Source of the DNA: Arthrobacter tumbae
Lineage (GTDB): Bacteria; Actinomycetota; Actinomycetes; Actinomycetales; Micrococcaceae
Length of the DNA stretch: 64,000 nucleotides
NCBI RefSeq assembly: GCF_016907495.1
Contig: NZ_JAFBCC010000001.1
Coordinates: 1 to 64,000 of the forward strand
Direction: 5' to 3'
Below, one piece after another: positions 8,403 through 17,742 of this stretch. Below the pieces are notes generated by a model. The model was not told the origin of the DNA. It searched no databases and worked only from the letters and a program-made list of their open reading frames with translations. The stretch's first letter is position 1. Each line of letters begins with the position of its first letter. The translations under genes and the position numbers were made by a program.

Positions 8403-8968
8403 TGAACCGCAACCCCCCACACCGTGCGACCCCGCAAAAGCCCGAGGAGACCCCGGTGGTGTTGCCCCACGTCGTCATCACCGTCACCGAGACCGGCGCC
8501 CTGCACGTCACCGTCGACGGCACTGACTTCCGTCCGCCATCGCAGGGAGAGAAGTGGACGCGGAGCACCTTCGGAACCCTCCTGGACGCCATCACCGCCA
8601 ACCGGACAATCACCGTGCGCATCGAAGTGCACGAGACCGACGGGACCGTGTTCACCGACATCATCCACGGCCGACGCCGCACCCCGCCACCCGCCGGCGT
8701 CGAAGCAAGCGAGCCAGCCTCGGGGCGGGGGAAGCACACGACGAAGCCCCGCGGCCCCGCGCTTGCGGAGGTGACCGCAGACGGGTTCGTGCCAGGCGAG
8801 GACGTCGCCGTCGCCGTCATCGTCTCCCACACCGACGCGACCGGTACCGGGGACGCCCGCACCCTCCTCGACCTCGACCGCTTCCGGCCCGTCCTGCGCG
8901 ACGGCACGGGTGAGGTCGTGTTGCTCGGCCGCGTCTCGGCGACCCTGCATGTGCGGCGGCTGCCATGA
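8402..8968 (+). CDS. Hypothetical conjugative-element protein between VirB4 and VirD4
   Basis: A 188-residue soluble protein lying between the VirB4-like ATPase and the coupling protein and overlapping both (TGATG at its start, ATGA at its end). The first half looks like a beta-rich domain (VVITVTETGALHVTVDG), then a charged linker, then a second beta-rich part (EDVAVAVIVSHTDATG). The position suggests an accessory factor of the transfer motor or cargo recruitment. I do not recognise the family. Confidence 0.7.
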   Translation: MNRNPPHRATPQKPEETPVVLPHVVITVTETGALHVTVDGTDFRPPSQGEKWTRSTFGTLLDAITANRTITVRIEVHETDGTVFTDIIHGRRRTPPPAGVEASEPASGRGKHTTKPRGPALAEVTADGFVPGEDVAVAVIVSHTDATGTGDARTLLDLDRFRPVLRDGTGEVVLLGRVSATLHVRRLP

Positions 8969-10749
8969 GCGCACCGCCACGGCAGACCGGAAGCATGGGC
9001 GAGGAGCTGACCAACGCCGCCCTCATCGGCCTGGTCGGCATGTTCGGGGTCGCACTCATCCTGCGCGCCGCAGGGTCCGTCGCGGCGTTCCTCACCGGCA
9101 CACCACAACCCGAAGCCGGCCACGCCGCAGGACTCGGGGTGCTGTTCAACCCCGGTGACCCCGCAAGCGCGCTGGCCGCCGATGGCCTGCACCCGGTCGC
9201 CTACTGGATCACCACCGCGGCCCTGCTTGCAGGGCTCATGGCCACCGGTGCATGGGTATGGGGTCGGTTACGACGGCACTCACGGAAGGTCGAGCGTGAC
9301 CCGCGGCGCCTCGCCGGGACCGCCACCAGCCAGGAAGTCGCCCAGACCGCTTCGGGCAAGGCGCTGCTACGCCGCGCCAGGACACTTCGGCCCTCGCTGA
9401 GCGATCCAGTCCCGGCGGATGTCGGCTACCGGATTGGCACCTCGCGGGGCAAGCAGGTGTGGGCGAGTGTGGAGGACTCAATCCTGCTCATCGGTCCACC
9501 ACGCTCCGGCAAAGGCCTGCACATCGTGATCCCAGCGATCCTCGACGCGCCCGGCGCCGTCGTCACCACCAGCACGCGGCCGGACAACCTCACCGCCACC
9601 CTCCGCGCCCGGCAACGCGACGGACGCCCGGTGGCGGTGTTCGACCCGCAACACCTCGCCGAAGGCGTCCCGGCGGGGCTGCGCTGGTCACCGGTGCGGG
9701 GCTGCGAGGACCCGCTGACGGCGATGATCCGCGCCACCGGTCTCGCCGCCGCCACCGGGCTGTCCGCCGGGGGTGTCGAATCCGGTGGTTTCTGGGAAGG
9801 CAAAACCCGCACCGCCCTCCAAGCCCTCCTGCACGCCGCCGCCCTCGACCACAGGCCACCGGCCGAACTGTTCCGCTGGACCCTCGACCCGAGCGCGGCC
9901 GCCGAAGCCGTCGCCATCCTCACCAACTCGCCCATGGCCGCGACCGGGTGGGCGGACTCCCTCGGGGCGATGATCGACTCCGACCCCAAGACCCGCGACA
10001 GCATCTGGCAAGGCGTCGCCCTCGCCCTCGGTGCACTGGCCGACCCACGCGTGCTCGATGCCGTCACACCCGGCCCAGGCGAGGAGTTCGATCCCGAAGG
10101 CTTCATCCGAGAGCGCGGCACGCTCTACCTGCTCGCCACCGGCGCCGGCGCCGGCGCATCCGCCGCCCTCGTGGCGGCATTCGTCGAAGACCTCATCGAG
10201 ACCGCCCGCCGGATCGCTGCACGCTCACCCGGAGCCCGCCTTGACCCACCCCTGCTGCTCGCGCTGGACGAGATCGGCAATCTCGCGCCCCTGCCATCCC
10301 TGCCGACGCTGATGGCCGAAGGCGGGGGCACCGGCATCACCACCCTGCCCGTGCTTCAGTCGCTCGCGCAGGCACGGGACAAGTGGAACGAGAACGCCGC
10401 CGGCGCGATCTGGGACGCCAGCATCGTCAAGATCATCCTCGGCGGCGCCTCCAACAGCCGTGACCTCCAAGACCTGACCACCCTGATCGGCGAACGCGAC
10501 GAATACACCGACTCGGTCACCCTCGGCGACCGCGGCACCCGCTCGAACCAACGCTCCATCCGCCGTGTCCCCATCCTGCCGCCGGACCGAATCAGGACTC
10601 TGCCATTCGGCACCGGAGTAACGTTGCTGCGCTCCGCACCGCCGATCGTCACCGATCTGCGTGCCTGGCCGACACGGCCTGACGCCGCCCAGCTCAGAGA
10701 AGACCGCGCTGGGATCGAGGCCATGCTGCGCCACCCTGCCGACTCCTGA
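8965..10749 (+). CDS. TraG/VirD4-family type IV coupling protein
   Basis: A 594-residue membrane-anchored ATPase that should bring the relaxase-DNA complex to the transfer channel. Two membrane segments lie at about residues 15 to 35 and 73 to 92. Walker A is GPPRSGKG near residue 176 and Walker B is LLLALDEIGNLAP near residue 429, the signature of TraG/VirD4 proteins. It overlaps the preceding gene by four bases (ATGA). Size and motif spacing are normal, so it looks functional. No relaxase is in the window; it should lie to the left. Confidence 0.9.
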   Translation: MSAPPRQTGSMGEELTNAALIGLVGMFGVALILRAAGSVAAFLTGTPQPEAGHAAGLGVLFNPGDPASALAADGLHPVAYWITTAALLAGLMATGAWVWGRLRRHSRKVERDPRRLAGTATSQEVAQTASGKALLRRARTLRPSLSDPVPADVGYRIGTSRGKQVWASVEDSILLIGPPRSGKGLHIVIPAILDAPGAVVTTSTRPDNLTATLRARQRDGRPVAVFDPQHLAEGVPAGLRWSPVRGCEDPLTAMIRATGLAAATGLSAGGVESGGFWEGKTRTALQALLHAAALDHRPPAELFRWTLDPSAAAEAVAILTNSPMAATGWADSLGAMIDSDPKTRDSIWQGVALALGALADPRVLDAVTPGPGEEFDPEGFIRERGTLYLLATGAGAGASAALVAAFVEDLIETARRIAARSPGARLDPPLLLALDEIGNLAPLPSLPTLMAEGGGTGITTLPVLQSLAQARDKWNENAAGAIWDASIVKIILGGASNSRDLQDLTTLIGERDEYTDSVTLGDRGTRSNQRSIRRVPILPPDRIRTLPFGTGVTLLRSAPPIVTDLRAWPTRPDAAQLREDRAGIEAMLRHPADS

Positions 10750-10839
10750 CCGAGCGCCCCTCCGTGCGTGGGTGTGCACCTGCCTGTCACAGAGCCGCGC
10801 ATGAAGTGAGCGTGGCGCGAGAGACGGCAGGAGCGGAAG

Positions 10840-11307
10840 ATGCCTATTCACACGCGACCCTCAATCAGGGGGTTCATCGCCTCGGAGCCTCGACTGTCCC
10901 AAACGGGGGACGGCGATCCGCGGGTGCGGGTCAGGTTCGGTCAGGAGCACTCCCGCAAGGAGGAAGGCGGCTCGTTCACCAAGCTGGACACGACGTTCGA
11001 CACACTCGTGGCCTACGACGAGAACGCTCTGCGCATCGCGGACAACTTCGTCAAGGGTGACCGCTTTGTCGCCCAGGGCTACACGCGTAACTACACCAAC
11101 AACAACACCGGGATGGAGGGCGAGGTGTTCGTCGCGACCGGGATCGGTCCCGACAGTGCCTACACCCGCTACGAGGTCGACCGCAGCGCCCGACGCACCG
11201 GGATCGAGCGGACCGCGCCCGAGCACGCCGCCTCAAGGGAGGTGGCAGCGGTCGATGCCCCCGGGCGTCGGCAGCCGGCCAACACCGCATCAGCGATCGG
11301 CATGTGA
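10840..11307 (+). CDS. ssb: Single-stranded DNA-binding protein of the element
   Basis: A 155-residue protein whose central part (about residues 25 to 110) has an OB-fold SSB pattern: a beta-rich stretch RVRVRFGQEHSRKEEGGSF, TKLDTTFDTLVAYDENALRIADNFVKGDRFVAQG split by short loops, and the SSB-like end VATGIGPD. It probably protects single-stranded DNA of the element after transfer. It is shorter in its tail than chromosomal SSB and lacks the acidic DDDIPF-like C-terminus, which is common in plasmid and element-borne SSBs. GAGCGGAAG precedes the ATG. Confidence 0.75.
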   Translation: MPIHTRPSIRGFIASEPRLSQTGDGDPRVRVRFGQEHSRKEEGGSFTKLDTTFDTLVAYDENALRIADNFVKGDRFVAQGYTRNYTNNNTGMEGEVFVATGIGPDSAYTRYEVDRSARRTGIERTAPEHAASREVAAVDAPGRRQPANTASAIGM

Positions 11308-11322
11308 GGACGGGGCGGCATC

Positions 11323-11886
11323 ATGAGCGAGTACCCCCTTGAGCCCGACGAGGACGATCTCGTTTCCGACGATGACCTCCTCTCTGCTGATGTTCCGCTG
11401 ATCTCGGAGCCGCCGCATCCGGTCAACTGGAACCTTCTAATGGCCGACGAAGCCGACGCCGAGTGGTTCGAGCTGGACCGGTGGGTGAAGTGGCTGCGCA
11501 CCACCTACGGACTGCCCGCCTCAGTAATCCCGCCGTTTTGGCACCACCACACGGAGCTGGTCTGGGAACTATCTGCGCTGCATCTGCACTGGTTGGGCGC
11601 GTACGACCCCGAACAGAACGCCAGCGCCGCGATCGGGTGGCATCGAGACTTCGCCGATGCCCGCGCCCGGTTGCGAGACTGGGTGGCAGCCTCCGGCACC
11701 CGTCTGGACCGTGACCGTCCTACCCGGCAGACCGCTTGGCCCGGCGAGGAACCGGCCGAACCGGTCGAGGACACCGTCATCGGCGACCGGGACTCGGAGT
11801 TCACCGAGTTCGTCAACGCCGACGTGGCACGGCGCCGGCAGGCCGAGGAAGAGTTCTTCGCCTCAATCGCCGGAGACGTCGTATGA
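11323..11886 (+). CDS. DUF4913-like element protein
   Basis: A 187-residue acidic protein. Its central region, with WKWLRTTYGLP-like and ELVWELSALHLHWLGAYDP segments followed by a WHRDF motif, resembles the DUF4913 domain seen in actinobacterial mobile elements; the role of that family is unknown to me. The N-terminal 35 residues are strongly acidic. It sits 15 bp after ssb and overlaps the next small gene by four bases, so the three form one transcription unit. Confidence 0.65.
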   Translation: MSEYPLEPDEDDLVSDDDLLSADVPLISEPPHPVNWNLLMADEADAEWFELDRWVKWLRTTYGLPASVIPPFWHHHTELVWELSALHLHWLGAYDPEQNASAAIGWHRDFADARARLRDWVAASGTRLDRDRPTRQTAWPGEEPAEPVEDTVIGDRDSEFTEFVNADVARRRQAEEEFFASIAGDVV

Positions 11887-12083
11887 ACAACGAGCCCACC
11901 TGCCCGCCAGCCGCGGAGGTAGGTCAGGTCGTCTCGGAGCCCGCCTACAGCGCGTTCGCGGCTGGGTGGTGCGCCGGCATGCACCAGCGCACCACCCAGC
12001 CCGCCTCACAGGATGTGATCGAGCAGATCGCGACGATGCTCGACGCCGCGAGCGTGGCCGACGCCCTCACTCGACCGGAATGA
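11883..12083 (+). CDS. Small hypothetical protein at the end of the element's forward operon
   Basis: A 66-residue protein starting at ATG 11883, which overlaps the stop of the DUF4913-like gene (ATGA). It holds an aromatic patch (YSAFAAGWCAGMHQR) and a helical C-terminus. No family is recognised. Its last 17 bases overlap the 3' end of the convergent recombinase gene (12067 to 12083), so the two transcripts are antisense at their ends. The overlap with both neighbours in good reading frame supports it as real. Confidence 0.55.
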   Translation: MNNEPTCPPAAEVGQVVSEPAYSAFAAGWCAGMHQRTTQPASQDVIEQIATMLDAASVADALTRPE

Positions 12084-13710
12084 TCGTCAACCGCTCCTCG
12101 GTCGGCGCCTTGCCCGGCAGTGCGTCGATCCGGTGAATCATCCGCCGCAGATAGGCGCGCTTCTCCGTGATCGCCCGTTCCTTCCAGGACGCGATCAGAG
12201 CCGGACCGTCCTCGATCGGGAATTCATCCAGTTCCATCGCGTCGAGACGCCGCTGGAGCACGTCGACCCGCCTCTGAGCGTCCTCGATCAGTGACAACAG
12301 CGTCGTCACCATCGCGCCCCGATACTCTCCCGTACCCTGCCTGGAAAGCAGCGCGTCACGCTCGGCCTTGGCCTCGTCGAGCTGTGAGAGCACCTCGTTG
12401 ATGCCCGCATCCGATCTGGCCGCGCGGCGGCGCGCCCGCGCTTGAGCGAGCGCGTCATCGGTAATCTGGGAGAAGAACCAGCCCAGCACGAACGCCTCAC
12501 CCTTGTCGGCATCGATCGTGCACCCGCCAGAGCACCTTCCCGGCCCGCGCACGCGGTTTGCCTGGCATCGGTAGGCGAACGCCTGTACGCGCTCTCCTGA
12601 GGCCCTCTTGCGGTACTTCTGGTGCCCGTACAACCTCTCCCCGCACTGGCAATGCAGCAACCCCGTCAGTAGCCACTCATGCGATCCCCACGGCCGTCTC
12701 GTCCGGGACGTCTTCGCCTCCTCCAACAACCGACGAACCCGCAACCACGTGCCGCGATCGCACACTGGCTCTTGAGCGATCACCGGCTCGCCTGTGGCGT
12801 CCCGGGCGATGTAGTCCAACAGGTCGAGCTTGACCCCGCGCTGATGCTCGGGCACCTGCCGCATCCGATACCCGATCATCCGAGGCGAGACCAGCGACCG
12901 ATACACCGTCGCCTCATACACCGGGCCGCCCGCAGCCGCGGTAATCCCGTAGTGGTCGCTCCAGTAGCGGGCGATCTGCGCAAGGCTCTTGCCGGCCAGC
13001 ACCATGTCCACCGCATCTATCAACGCCGGATGCTCCACCGGGTGCGGCACCAGGCGCACCCCGGAACGCCCGAACTCGTCAACGACCCGCGGACCGGCCA
13101 TCCACCCCAGCGGCGGCGTGCCGCCATGATGGAACCCGGCCTCGGCCAGATGTCGCTTTGCTGCGAGCTGCCGCTCACTCATCGAATCGGTCTCGACCTC
13201 CGCGAGCAGCGCCTTGATCCCGGTCACCAGTTTCGCCCCGGCGGTAGCAGTGTTCAGCTCATCGGCGCTGTCCTGATGCGAGACCAGATAGACACCTGCC
13301 CGCTGGCACTGCCCGATCCACTCGATGCACTTGGCCGCGATCCGGTTCGTGCGATCCAGCTTCCAGAACGCCACCGCCGGGGCCTTACCGGTCTGGATGT
13401 CCTGGTTGAGCTGACGCCATCCCTTGCGGTTCCTCGCGGAAGATGCGCTGGCCGAGTCGTTGTCGATGTACTCACCCAACACCGTCCAACCGCCCTCTGC
13501 GGCGAGCTTGCGTGTCAGGTCAAGCCGCTGACGCTCGATCGCGTCCGCCTTGTCCTTGTGGTACTTCGACAACCGCAGGTACAGGTAAATCGGCCGCGTG
13601 CCCTCCGCAGGCGCCTCCGGACCCGTCTGAGTGAACGCCGGGTAGACCACCGCCCGGACGGCCCGGCCCGGCCGCGCGTTCGCGCCAGGCTGCTTCGTAC
13701 TGGTCTTCAT
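12067..13710 (-). CDS. int: Large serine recombinase (integrase of the element)
   Basis: A 547-residue site-specific recombinase that should integrate and excise the element. The catalytic domain (about residues 40 to 190) opens with IYLYLRLSKYHKD, where Ser48 is the likely nucleophile, and has DRTNR and the long E-helix region. A Recombinase domain follows (about 215 to 320), then a zinc ribbon with CQCG and a second Cys cluster (CQANRVRGPGRCSGGC), then a coiled coil (about 440 to 520). The ATG at 13710 is chosen because GAAGGAGGT stands 5 bases upstream. The gene lies at the right end of the element, immediately beside the broken comM gene, as expected for an att-proximal integrase. Confidence 0.9.
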   Translation of the reverse strand: MKTSTKQPGANARPGRAVRAVVYPAFTQTGPEAPAEGTRPIYLYLRLSKYHKDKADAIERQRLDLTRKLAAEGGWTVLGEYIDNDSASASSARNRKGWRQLNQDIQTGKAPAVAFWKLDRTNRIAAKCIEWIGQCQRAGVYLVSHQDSADELNTATAGAKLVTGIKALLAEVETDSMSERQLAAKRHLAEAGFHHGGTPPLGWMAGPRVVDEFGRSGVRLVPHPVEHPALIDAVDMVLAGKSLAQIARYWSDHYGITAAAGGPVYEATVYRSLVSPRMIGYRMRQVPEHQRGVKLDLLDYIARDATGEPVIAQEPVCDRGTWLRVRRLLEEAKTSRTRRPWGSHEWLLTGLLHCQCGERLYGHQKYRKRASGERVQAFAYRCQANRVRGPGRCSGGCTIDADKGEAFVLGWFFSQITDDALAQARARRRAARSDAGINEVLSQLDEAKAERDALLSRQGTGEYRGAMVTTLLSLIEDAQRRVDVLQRRLDAMELDEFPIEDGPALIASWKERAITEKRAYLRRMIHRIDALPGKAPTEERLTIIPVE

Positions 13711-13715
13711 CAGTG

Positions 13716-13735
13716 ACCTCCTTCGAGAAGGAGGT
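13716..13735 (-). promoter_or_regulatory. Perfect palindrome covering the integrase ribosome binding site
   Basis: The sequence ACCTCCTTC-GA-GAAGGAGGT has nine-base perfect arms. On the integrase mRNA the 3' arm GAAGGAGGT is the Shine-Dalgarno site, and the 5' arm is its exact complement. A hairpin here would hide the site and hold translation down. The element is 18 to 37 bp from the att junction, so it may also be part of the recombinase binding site. Confidence 0.5.
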
Positions 13736-13744
13736 GCACTTTCC

Positions 13745-13765
13745 ATTGCTCGACTCATCGAGAAA
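13745..13765. other. Integration junction (one attachment site) within comM
   Basis: Reading comM on the minus strand, homology runs through GVLFLDE and is lost at about position 13754, where the frame continues as SSNGKCTSF instead of the expected APEFS-type continuation. To the left are element genes; to the right, intact comM sequence. The exact crossover bases cannot be fixed without the other junction. Confidence 0.7.
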
Positions 13766-14689
13766 CAACACCCCTCGATGTGCGCGGGAGGCCGCACCGG
13801 GACGGGGAATGCCACTGCCCCCACCGATGATCGATGCCGCGCTGGCGGTGTGATGCGGACTTTCGAACGGCGGCCGCCGTTGCAACTCCCGACAGAACTC
13901 AGTACTCCCAAGGGAATGTATGGCGGTAACCTCCATGGCCTGCTTGTCAGTGAGATCCGGGAGGATGCCGGGCATGCGTTCGGCCAGCATCGTCTTCCCC
14001 GCTCCCGGCGGACCCACCATCATCAGGTTGTGCGCTCCTGCGGCAGCCACTTCCACGGCGAATCGTGCCTCGGACTGGCCCGCCACGTCGGACATGTCTT
14101 TCGGTACAACTACGGCACTGGGAGGGGCAGTCCCCGCTGAGGGTTCGGGCAACTGCGGCGAGGGAAGCTCAACACACGCAGGGTCCGCGCCGAAGGCCAA
14201 CGCCACCTCAGCGAGCGAGTCATAGCTTCTCACCTCGGCACCCGGGACGAGGGCAGCTTCCGCGGCATTCCCACTGGACACAACCACGCTGGTGAAGCCG
14301 GCTTCCACCGCAGCCATGACCGCCGGAAGCACGCCCCGGATAGGCCGGAGCCGCCCGTCCAATCCGAGTTCGGAAAGAAACACCGTGCGTCCGCAGTTGC
14401 GCACATCCCCCGCCGCCGCCAAAGCGGACATGACGATTGCAAGATCGAAACCGGAGCCTCTCTTCGGCAACGATGCCGGGACAAGGTTCACCGTGATCTT
14501 CCGGCGGGTGAGTGGCAGACCGGCATTGCGCGCCGCTGCACGAATGCGCTCCCGGGCTTCTGACAGTGAAGCGTCCGGAAGCCCGAGCAACACAAATGCC
14601 GGAAGGGTCTGCCCGATATCAGACTCCACCTCGACGATGTAGCCGTTCAATCCTACGAGGGAGACAGCATAGGAGCGTCCGAGCGGCAT
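13754..14689 (-). pseudogene. comM: comM/YifB Mg-chelatase-like gene, truncated by the element
   Basis: About 312 codons of a ComM/YifB-like AAA+ helicase, the protein that drives branch migration during DNA uptake. It has the Lon-like N-terminal domain, Walker A GPPGAGKTMLAER and Walker B GVLFLDE, but stops there; the family is usually about 500 residues, so roughly 200 C-terminal residues are missing and presumably lie at the far side of the element. The frame runs about 78 codons into element DNA before a stop at 13520. The start overlaps the yraN stop (TGATG). Natural transformation, if present, would be impaired while the element is integrated. Confidence 0.85.
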
Positions 14690-15045
14690 CAGCTCACCGC
14701 CCGCAGGTGCTCGATGACGGGTTGACCAGCGCCACCATCCACGATCGCTACCGCATCCACCCGGAAGCCGGAGAACCGGAGGTCATGTGCCCGCGCCCAG
14801 CGCGATGCCAACAGATACAGCCGTTCCAGTTTTCCCGGGGTGATTGCCTCCAACGGATGACCATATGCCTCGGAGGACCTGGTCTTGACCTCAACGACCA
14901 CCAGAGTGGCGCCGTCGACCGCTACGAGATCGATCTCTCCGAGCGTGCAGCGCCAGTTGCGATCGATGATGCGCAGCCCCGCGTCCTCCAGATAGCGCGC
15001 TGCAAGGGCTTCTCCCCGTTTGCCGAGCTCGTCCTTGTTTCTCAT
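14689..15045 (-). CDS. YraN/UPF0102 endonuclease-like protein
   Basis: A 118-residue protein of the YraN family, which has a restriction-endonuclease-like fold. The core GEIDLVAVDGATLVVVEVKTR keeps the acidic and Lys residues of the nuclease site (E-D-ExK). It is usually encoded just before comM in Actinobacteria, as here, and shares the TGATG overlap with it. The family's physiological role is not settled. Confidence 0.88.
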   Translation of the reverse strand: MRNKDELGKRGEALAARYLEDAGLRIIDRNWRCTLGEIDLVAVDGATLVVVEVKTRSSEAYGHPLEAITPGKLERLYLLASRWARAHDLRFSGFRVDAVAIVDGGAGQPVIEHLRAVS

Positions 15046-15149
15046 GAAAACACCTCCGGTACCAGCGTGGATCAGCTGGCAGGCGGAGGTGTGGGGCTAA
15101 CGTCCTATGTGGGAAACTACAGGGAATCCGCCCGGTTGTGGAGCGGGAG

Positions 15150-15476
15150 TCAGGCGCCCAGTGAGCCGTCCTTCGGAAGCGGGATGTCATCGGTTTTCGC
15201 CAGTTCCTCGACGTTGACGTCCTTGAACGTGATGACACGCACCGTCTTCACGAACCGAGCCGAACGGTACACGTCCCACACCCAGGCGTCATTCAACGTG
15301 AGATCGAAGTAGATTTCACCCTCCGCCGACCGAGCCTGAAGATCAACGTGATTGGCAAGGTAGAACCGGCGCTCCGTTTCTACCACGTAATTGAAGAGGC
15401 TGACGACATCGCGGTACTCACGGTAGAGCTGCAGTTCCATGTCAGTTTCATAGTTCTCGAGATCTTCGGCGCTCAT
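15150..15476 (-). CDS. DUF2469 protein
   Basis: A 108-residue conserved actinobacterial protein of unknown function. It starts MSAEDLENYETDMELQLYRE and ends with a polar tail. The open frame extends upstream, but the ATG at 15476 is chosen because family members start with this acidic segment and it is 7 bp after the rnhB stop, giving a tight operon. There are no membrane segments or catalytic motifs. The fixed position next to rnhB agrees with other Actinobacteria. Confidence 0.88.
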   Translation of the reverse strand: MSAEDLENYETDMELQLYREYRDVVSLFNYVVETERRFYLANHVDLQARSAEGEIYFDLTLNDAWVWDVYRSARFVKTVRVITFKDVNVEELAKTDDIPLPKDGSLGA

Positions 15477-15483
15477 GACCCCA

Positions 15484-16197
15484 TCATCTCCCAATTTCGG
15501 CGGCAGGCACGCCCGGACCCGCACCCATGCTGCCCAGACGCCACGTCCGTCGATGCTCGACACTGGGCCCGAGACCGTCAATCGCGGCGCGGTGGGCAGC
15601 GGTTGCATATCCTTTGTTGATGTCCCAGCCGTACCCCGGGTACTCCTCTGCGAAGTCGATCATCAGCCGGTCCCGTTCGACCTTCGCAAGGACACTGGCT
15701 GCAGCGACGCTCACGCACTGCAGATCTGCCTTGATCCGGGTGTGAACAGGGGCGTCGCAGCTGACTTGGAGAGTTTCCGCATCACCGAAGAGCGAGCCCT
15801 GCGAAGCGGGCGCCAGCCAATTGTGATTTCCGTCCAGAATGACGGTATCAGGGCGTACGTCCCGTATGACCTGCGACCAGGCGCGGTTTCCTGCGGTGCG
15901 CAGCGCCGCCATGAGGCCAACGGCGTCGATCTCCGCCGCTGTTGCATGACCGACGCCGTAGGCTTCCGCCCAGCGTTGAATTCTTGGCACCAACGCTTCG
16001 CGGTCGGGGGCGTTCAGGAGCTTGCTGTCGCGCACACCGCGCAGGCCTTTCACCGTCGTCAGGTCGACCACCACGAGACCAACAGTGACCGGCCCGGCCA
16101 GTGCCCCACGGCCCACCTCGTCACAGCCGGCGAGGAAGCGGCTCCCCTCAGCCAGAAAGGAACGTTCGTAGCGCAGCGTTGGAGCTTTTCCGTTCAC
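15484..16197 (-). CDS. rnhB: Ribonuclease HII
   Basis: A 237-residue RNase HII that cuts RNA in RNA-DNA hybrids, including single ribonucleotides in [16 protein letters not shown] carries the DEGR-like active-site acids (here DEVGR), with further acidic residues in RDSKLL and in VILDGNHNW. The GTG start overlaps the stop of the upstream signal peptidase (GTGA). Size and order are normal for the family. Confidence 0.93.
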   Translation of the reverse strand: MNGKAPTLRYERSFLAEGSRFLAGCDEVGRGALAGPVTVGLVVVDLTTVKGLRGVRDSKLLNAPDREALVPRIQRWAEAYGVGHATAAEIDAVGLMAALRTAGNRAWSQVIRDVRPDTVILDGNHNWLAPASQGSLFGDAETLQVSCDAPVHTRIKADLQCVSVAAASVLAKVERDRLMIDFAEEYPGYGWDINKGYATAAHRAAIDGLGPSVEHRRTWRLGSMGAGPGVPAAEIGR

Positions 16198-17000
16198 GGC
16201 GCTGACTGTTCCCGTCCGGTGCTGCTCTGGGGTGCGTCGGGTATGTCAGCGAACACGTCGGGGTAGTTCCCCAGAAAACCCATGCGGTCCAGGGGCCATG
16301 CAATCACGGAAGCCTTACCCTCGATGTCGTCCACATCGATGAAACCACCGCCGGGCTTGTCGGTGTTGGCCCGCGAATCCGCCGAGGCGTTCCGATGATC
16401 GCCCATTACCCAGATTTTTCCTTCAGGCACTGTCACGTCGAACGGCATGTCCGACGGGTTGGCTCCCGGAAACAGGTACGGCTCGTCGAGTGCCTCGCCG
16501 TTAACAGTGATCCGCCCATCGGCATCGCAGCAGATCACCCGGTCGCCCTCAAGGCCGATGACACGCTTGACGAGATGCTGCTGGGACTCATCCGGCACGA
16601 GGCCGACGAAGATGAGCGCATCCTTGAACCAGTTGCTGTCTGTCGTTCCAGCCGCCGGCTCGGGCAGCCAGCCCTGGGTATCGCGGAAGACGACGATGTC
16701 ACCCCGCTTGAGCTCAAATGGCTCAGGCACCAGCTGGTTCACAAAAATCCGGTCATCAACCTCAAGGGTGTTCTCCATTGACCCTGAGGGGATGAAGAAC
16801 GCCCGGAAGAGGAATGTTTTAATGAGGAACGAGAGCAGCAGCGCGACTGCGACGATAATAAGTACTTCCTTCGCCCAGCTGCCGAGGCTGCGGGCGGCTG
16901 ACCCCCCGGACGGGACATCCTCGTCCGGTCCAGCGAAACGAGGCGTATCTGCGGGATCTTCCGCGCCGTCGTTCGGTGTCCCCGAGTGGGCTTTAGCCAT
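16194..17000 (-). CDS. lepB: Type I signal peptidase (second of a tandem pair)
   Basis: A 268-residue signal peptidase I that removes signal peptides on the outer face of the membrane. A cytoplasmic Pro/Asp-rich N-terminus is followed by one membrane segment (about residues 42 to 63). The catalytic Ser is in [10 protein letters not shown] and the Lys in [19 protein letters not shown] is the conserved box E. The ATG at 17000 is preferred over the longer open frame because it forms a TAATG junction with the upstream paralogue. Confidence 0.92.
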   Translation of the reverse strand: MAKAHSGTPNDGAEDPADTPRFAGPDEDVPSGGSAARSLGSWAKEVLIIVAVALLLSFLIKTFLFRAFFIPSGSMENTLEVDDRIFVNQLVPEPFELKRGDIVVFRDTQGWLPEPAAGTTDSNWFKDALIFVGLVPDESQQHLVKRVIGLEGDRVICCDADGRITVNGEALDEPYLFPGANPSDMPFDVTVPEGKIWVMGDHRNASADSRANTDKPGGGFIDVDDIEGKASVIAWPLDRMGFLGNYPDVFADIPDAPQSSTGREQSAP

Positions 17001-17728
17001 TATCTGTAGTTCCTCTGCTGTGCGTTCGGGGTAGAACCGGCCAACGGTAAAGAATCCGCGGGACGCGGTATTGCGGTGAAGCGGTCGAAAGGCCAAAGAA
17101 CGTGCGTTGCACGGCCAATGACCCGTTCCTGGGAGACAAGGCCGCCGCCCGGTGCGCCCAGCAGCCCGCGCGAGTCGAAGGATTCCGACCGATGATCACC
17201 CATGAGCCACAACTTACCGTCTGGAACCACGACCTCGAACTCCGTTTCGCTTGCCGCGTCCATGGGGAAAACGTAGGGCTCCGCAATGGCGTTCCCGTTG
17301 ACGGAGAGGCGCCCCGCAGAATCGCAGCATGCCACGGTATCTCCGCCCGTGCCGATCACACGCTTGACGTAGGTCGTCTCGGAGACACCGACGCCGAAGA
17401 AGTGCGCTGTATCGCCCAGGGTCTGCCGCAGCCCACCCTCGCCGAGGGAAGCGAACGATCCCCTGCCGTCAAAGACGACGACGTCACCTTGCTTGATGTC
17501 CCCGAAGAGGTAGTCGATCTTCGAAACCAGGACACGATCATCTTCTTCCAGCAGCGGCTCCATGGAGCCGGACGGGATATAGAAGATGTCCGCCAGCAGC
17601 GCTCTGACGGCGACAACGGCTACGCAGACAAAAGCTACGGAATAAAAGGCGAAGCGCCGGCCCGTGATACCGGGCCAGCGCTTCGACTGCTGCCTGGAGG
17701 CTTTCCGTCCGGCGGAAGATTCAGGCAT
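17000..17728 (-). CDS. lepB: Type I signal peptidase (first of a tandem pair)
   Basis: A 242-residue signal peptidase I with an N-terminal membrane segment (about residues 26 to 46), the catalytic Ser in IPSGSMEPLL, the general-base Lys in YVKRVIG and box E MGDHRSESFDSR. It is complete and differs throughout from the neighbour at 16194 to 17000, so the pair is an old duplication. Two or more signal peptidases are not rare in Actinobacteria. It shares one base with the downstream copy and lies 14 bp after rplS. Confidence 0.92.
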   Translation of the reverse strand: MPESSAGRKASRQQSKRWPGITGRRFAFYSVAFVCVAVVAVRALLADIFYIPSGSMEPLLEEDDRVLVSKIDYLFGDIKQGDVVVFDGRGSFASLGEGGLRQTLGDTAHFFGVGVSETTYVKRVIGTGGDTVACCDSAGRLSVNGNAIAEPYVFPMDAASETEFEVVVPDGKLWLMGDHRSESFDSRGLLGAPGGGLVSQERVIGRATHVLWPFDRFTAIPRPADSLPLAGSTPNAQQRNYR

Positions 17729-17742
17729 AGACAGGAAAAAAG

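Noticed and set aside
13520..13753. Continuation of the comM frame into the element
   Set aside because: The sequence after the junction has no similarity to ComM and overlaps the recombinase start; it is an accident of the insertion.
16194..17728. Recent duplication of lepB
   Set aside because: The two signal peptidases differ through most of their length and in tail sequence, so the duplication is old and not an assembly artefact.
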